Assembly: GCA_944386295.1 (NCBI GenBank)
Contig: CALXAO010000051.1
Span: 1-38,592, forward strand
Direction: 5' to 3'
Origin: an uncultured Clostridia bacterium
GTDB taxonomy: Bacteria; Bacillota; Clostridia; Oscillospirales; UBA644
Length of the DNA stretch: 38,592 nucleotides
In this document: positions 37,456-38,592 of the stretch, in pieces
Layout of the letters: each line of letters starts with the position of its first letter
Numbering within the stretch: the stretch's first letter is position 1
Notes under the pieces: model-generated
Seen by the model: only the letters and a program-made list of their open reading frames with translations
Database searches by the model: none
What the model was told of the DNA's origin: nothing
Position numbers and translations under genes: made by a program

Positions 37456-38592
37456 TTAATATTCGGTCTCACCCGAGTAGACCAATTTTGCATCTCCCGA
37501 CAGAAGAATCCGTTCGTCAGTATAGTTCACTACCAAATCGCCGCCCCGCACTTTGACGGTAATATCTTCACCCTTAGGACAAAATCCGTTTTCCACCGCA
37601 GCCACTGCCGCCGCACAAGCACCGGTACCGCAGGCCCTGGTTTCTCCATTGCCCCTTTCGTACACCCGCATTTTAATGGTATTCCGATTAACCACCCGGA
37701 TAAATTCAGTATTAATTCGCTGTGGAAAGATGGGGGCATTCTCAAAGAGAGGTCCAACAGCGGACATATCTACCCCGTCAACCCGGTCGCAGAAGACCAC
37801 GCAGTGAGGATTTCCCACCGAAACACAGGTGATCCGATATTCTTTGCCGCCGATTTGGGCAGGATAATCCACAATCCGGGCCTGGGACAGAGTGCAGAAG
37901 GAACGGGCGTCTAGACTGGCCTGCCCCATATCCACACTGGCATAGGTCACCTTGCCGTTGCGGGTATAAAGAGTTAATGCCTTGATCCCAGCTCCTGTTT
38001 CAATGGTAATCTGCTCCGACGAGACAAATCCGTTGTCATACAGATATTTACCCACACAGCGAATGCAGTTCCCAGCCATACCGACCTCGCTGCCGTCCCG
38101 GTTAAAAATGCGCATTTTCGCATCAGACACCGCTGACCGCTCCATAAGAACCAGGCCATATCCCCCTACACCGGTATACCGGTTGCAAAGGCTAATACAG
38201 AGAGATTCGGGACAGGAAATGGAACCGTCGAAATTTTCTACAAAGATATAGTCGTCCTGGGTTCCTTCCATTTTTGTAAATTTCAGGACCTGCCTTGTTT
38301 TTCGCATATGATTAATATCAATCAGCTCGGTATTGCGCTGGGTATAGCGTCCGGCAATCATATCGGCAAGAGCGTTTGCAGTGTCCAGCGAGGTCAAACA
38401 GGGAACGGCCAGTTGCAGCGCCCGGCGATGCAAAGCAATGTAATCTTTGGCTCGAGGATCCAAGGCCGCACCGGTATAAATAATATAGTTAATTTCCCCA
38501 TCCTCCAGCAGACGGAAGGTATCGGTTCCAGGAGCGATTCCCTCCACCCGCACCACATCAATGCCAAGGCGAACTATGGCGTCGGCTGTTTC
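37456..38592 (-). CDS. CarB C-terminal (MGS) domain fused to a DapF-like domain, 5' end outside window
   Basis: The frame is open through the window edge, giving 378 residues. The first ~98 match the C-terminal methylglyoxal-synthase-like regulatory domain of carbamoyl-phosphate synthase large subunit: GEINYIIYTGAALDPRAKDY, HRRALQLAVPCLTSLDTANA, ELIDINHMR. Without a stop the chain continues as a diaminopimelate epimerase-like domain: LKFTKMEGTQDDYIFVENF, AKMRIFNRDGSE, SVGNPHCVVF, INTEFIRVV, YERGNGETRACGTGACA. The only internal Met suited to start DapF alone (38305-38307) has no ribosome site. So this looks like a true fusion, perhaps of whole CarB with DapF. In the DapF part the first catalytic Cys is Ala (MAGNC, not MCGNG) whereas the second (ACGTG) is kept; GNDY reads QDDY and GGDG reads GGYG. 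Activity as epimerase is therefore uncertain. Confidence 0.8.
   Translation of the reverse strand, partial: ETADAIVRLGIDVVRVEGIAPGTDTFRLLEDGEINYIIYTGAALDPRAKDYIALHRRALQLAVPCLTSLDTANALADMIAGRYTQRNTELIDINHMRKTRQVLKFTKMEGTQDDYIFVENFDGSISCPESLCISLCNRYTGVGGYGLVLMERSAVSDAKMRIFNRDGSEVGMAGNCIRCVGKYLYDNGFVSSEQITIETGAGIKALTLYTRNGKVTYASVDMGQASLDARSFCTLSQARIVDYPAQIGGKEYRITCVSVGNPHCVVFCDRVDGVDMSAVGPLFENAPIFPQRINTEFIRVVNRNTIKMRVYERGNGETRACGTGACAAAVAAVENGFCPKGEDITVKVRGGDLVVNYTDERILLSGDAKLVYSGETEY

Overview
The window looks like a chromosomal segment of an anaerobic Gram-positive bacterium of class Clostridia, most likely near Oscillospiraceae/Ruminococcaceae. The basis is the protein character of RpoB, RpoC, EF-Tu and S12 (with the Gram-positive insertion), the rpoB-rpoC-rpsL-rpsG-fusA-tuf order, strong GGAGG ribosome sites and SigA promoters that often read TGTGCTATAAT. 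Taxonomy is inferred from sequence impression only.

Layout. 1-760: 3'-truncated coaX (type III pantothenate kinase), minus strand. 847-6366: minus-strand carbohydrate cluster with a six-hairpin glycosidase, a PHP phosphoesterase, a decayed WbsX-like gene and a GH32 enzyme. 6367-6594: divergent control region with two well-formed promoters. 6595-14450: plus-strand five-gene operon of a GT2 glycosyltransferase, two ABC half-exporters that each carry an N-terminal extension and a zinc ribbon, a DUF1854 protein between them, and a GH127 glycosidase. It ends in a perfect 17-bp bidirectional terminator. 14484-17638: envelope genes (DUF4097, LiaF-like, a lipoprotein). 17697-19838: gene graveyard with pieces of an AraC regulator, an FAD oxidoreductase, a GH2 glycosidase and a sialidase-like protein. 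19839-21843: NifX-like protein, galM and a CYTH protein. 21918-33911: the transcription/translation operon rpoB-rpoC-rpsL-rpsG-fusA-tuf. 34302-35042: small membrane protein, RNase P RNA and a terminator. 35177-38592: sugar-type binding lipoprotein, an EEP-family phosphatase/nuclease, and a gene joining the CarB C-terminal (MGS) domain to a DapF-like domain, running off the window.

How genes work together. The two divergent carbohydrate units share one control region and pair glycan breakdown enzymes with a glycosyltransferase/export unit. The DUF1854-ABC-ABC core has no assigned function that I know of and is the best candidate for an undescribed system. The second strong candidate is the CarB-DapF fusion, whose DapF part lacks the first of the two catalytic cysteines. 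Other points of note are an unusually long (28-29 bp) P1 helix in RNase P RNA, face-to-face promoters over the rpoB leader, and an S12 protein with arginine at the classical streptomycin-resistance position.
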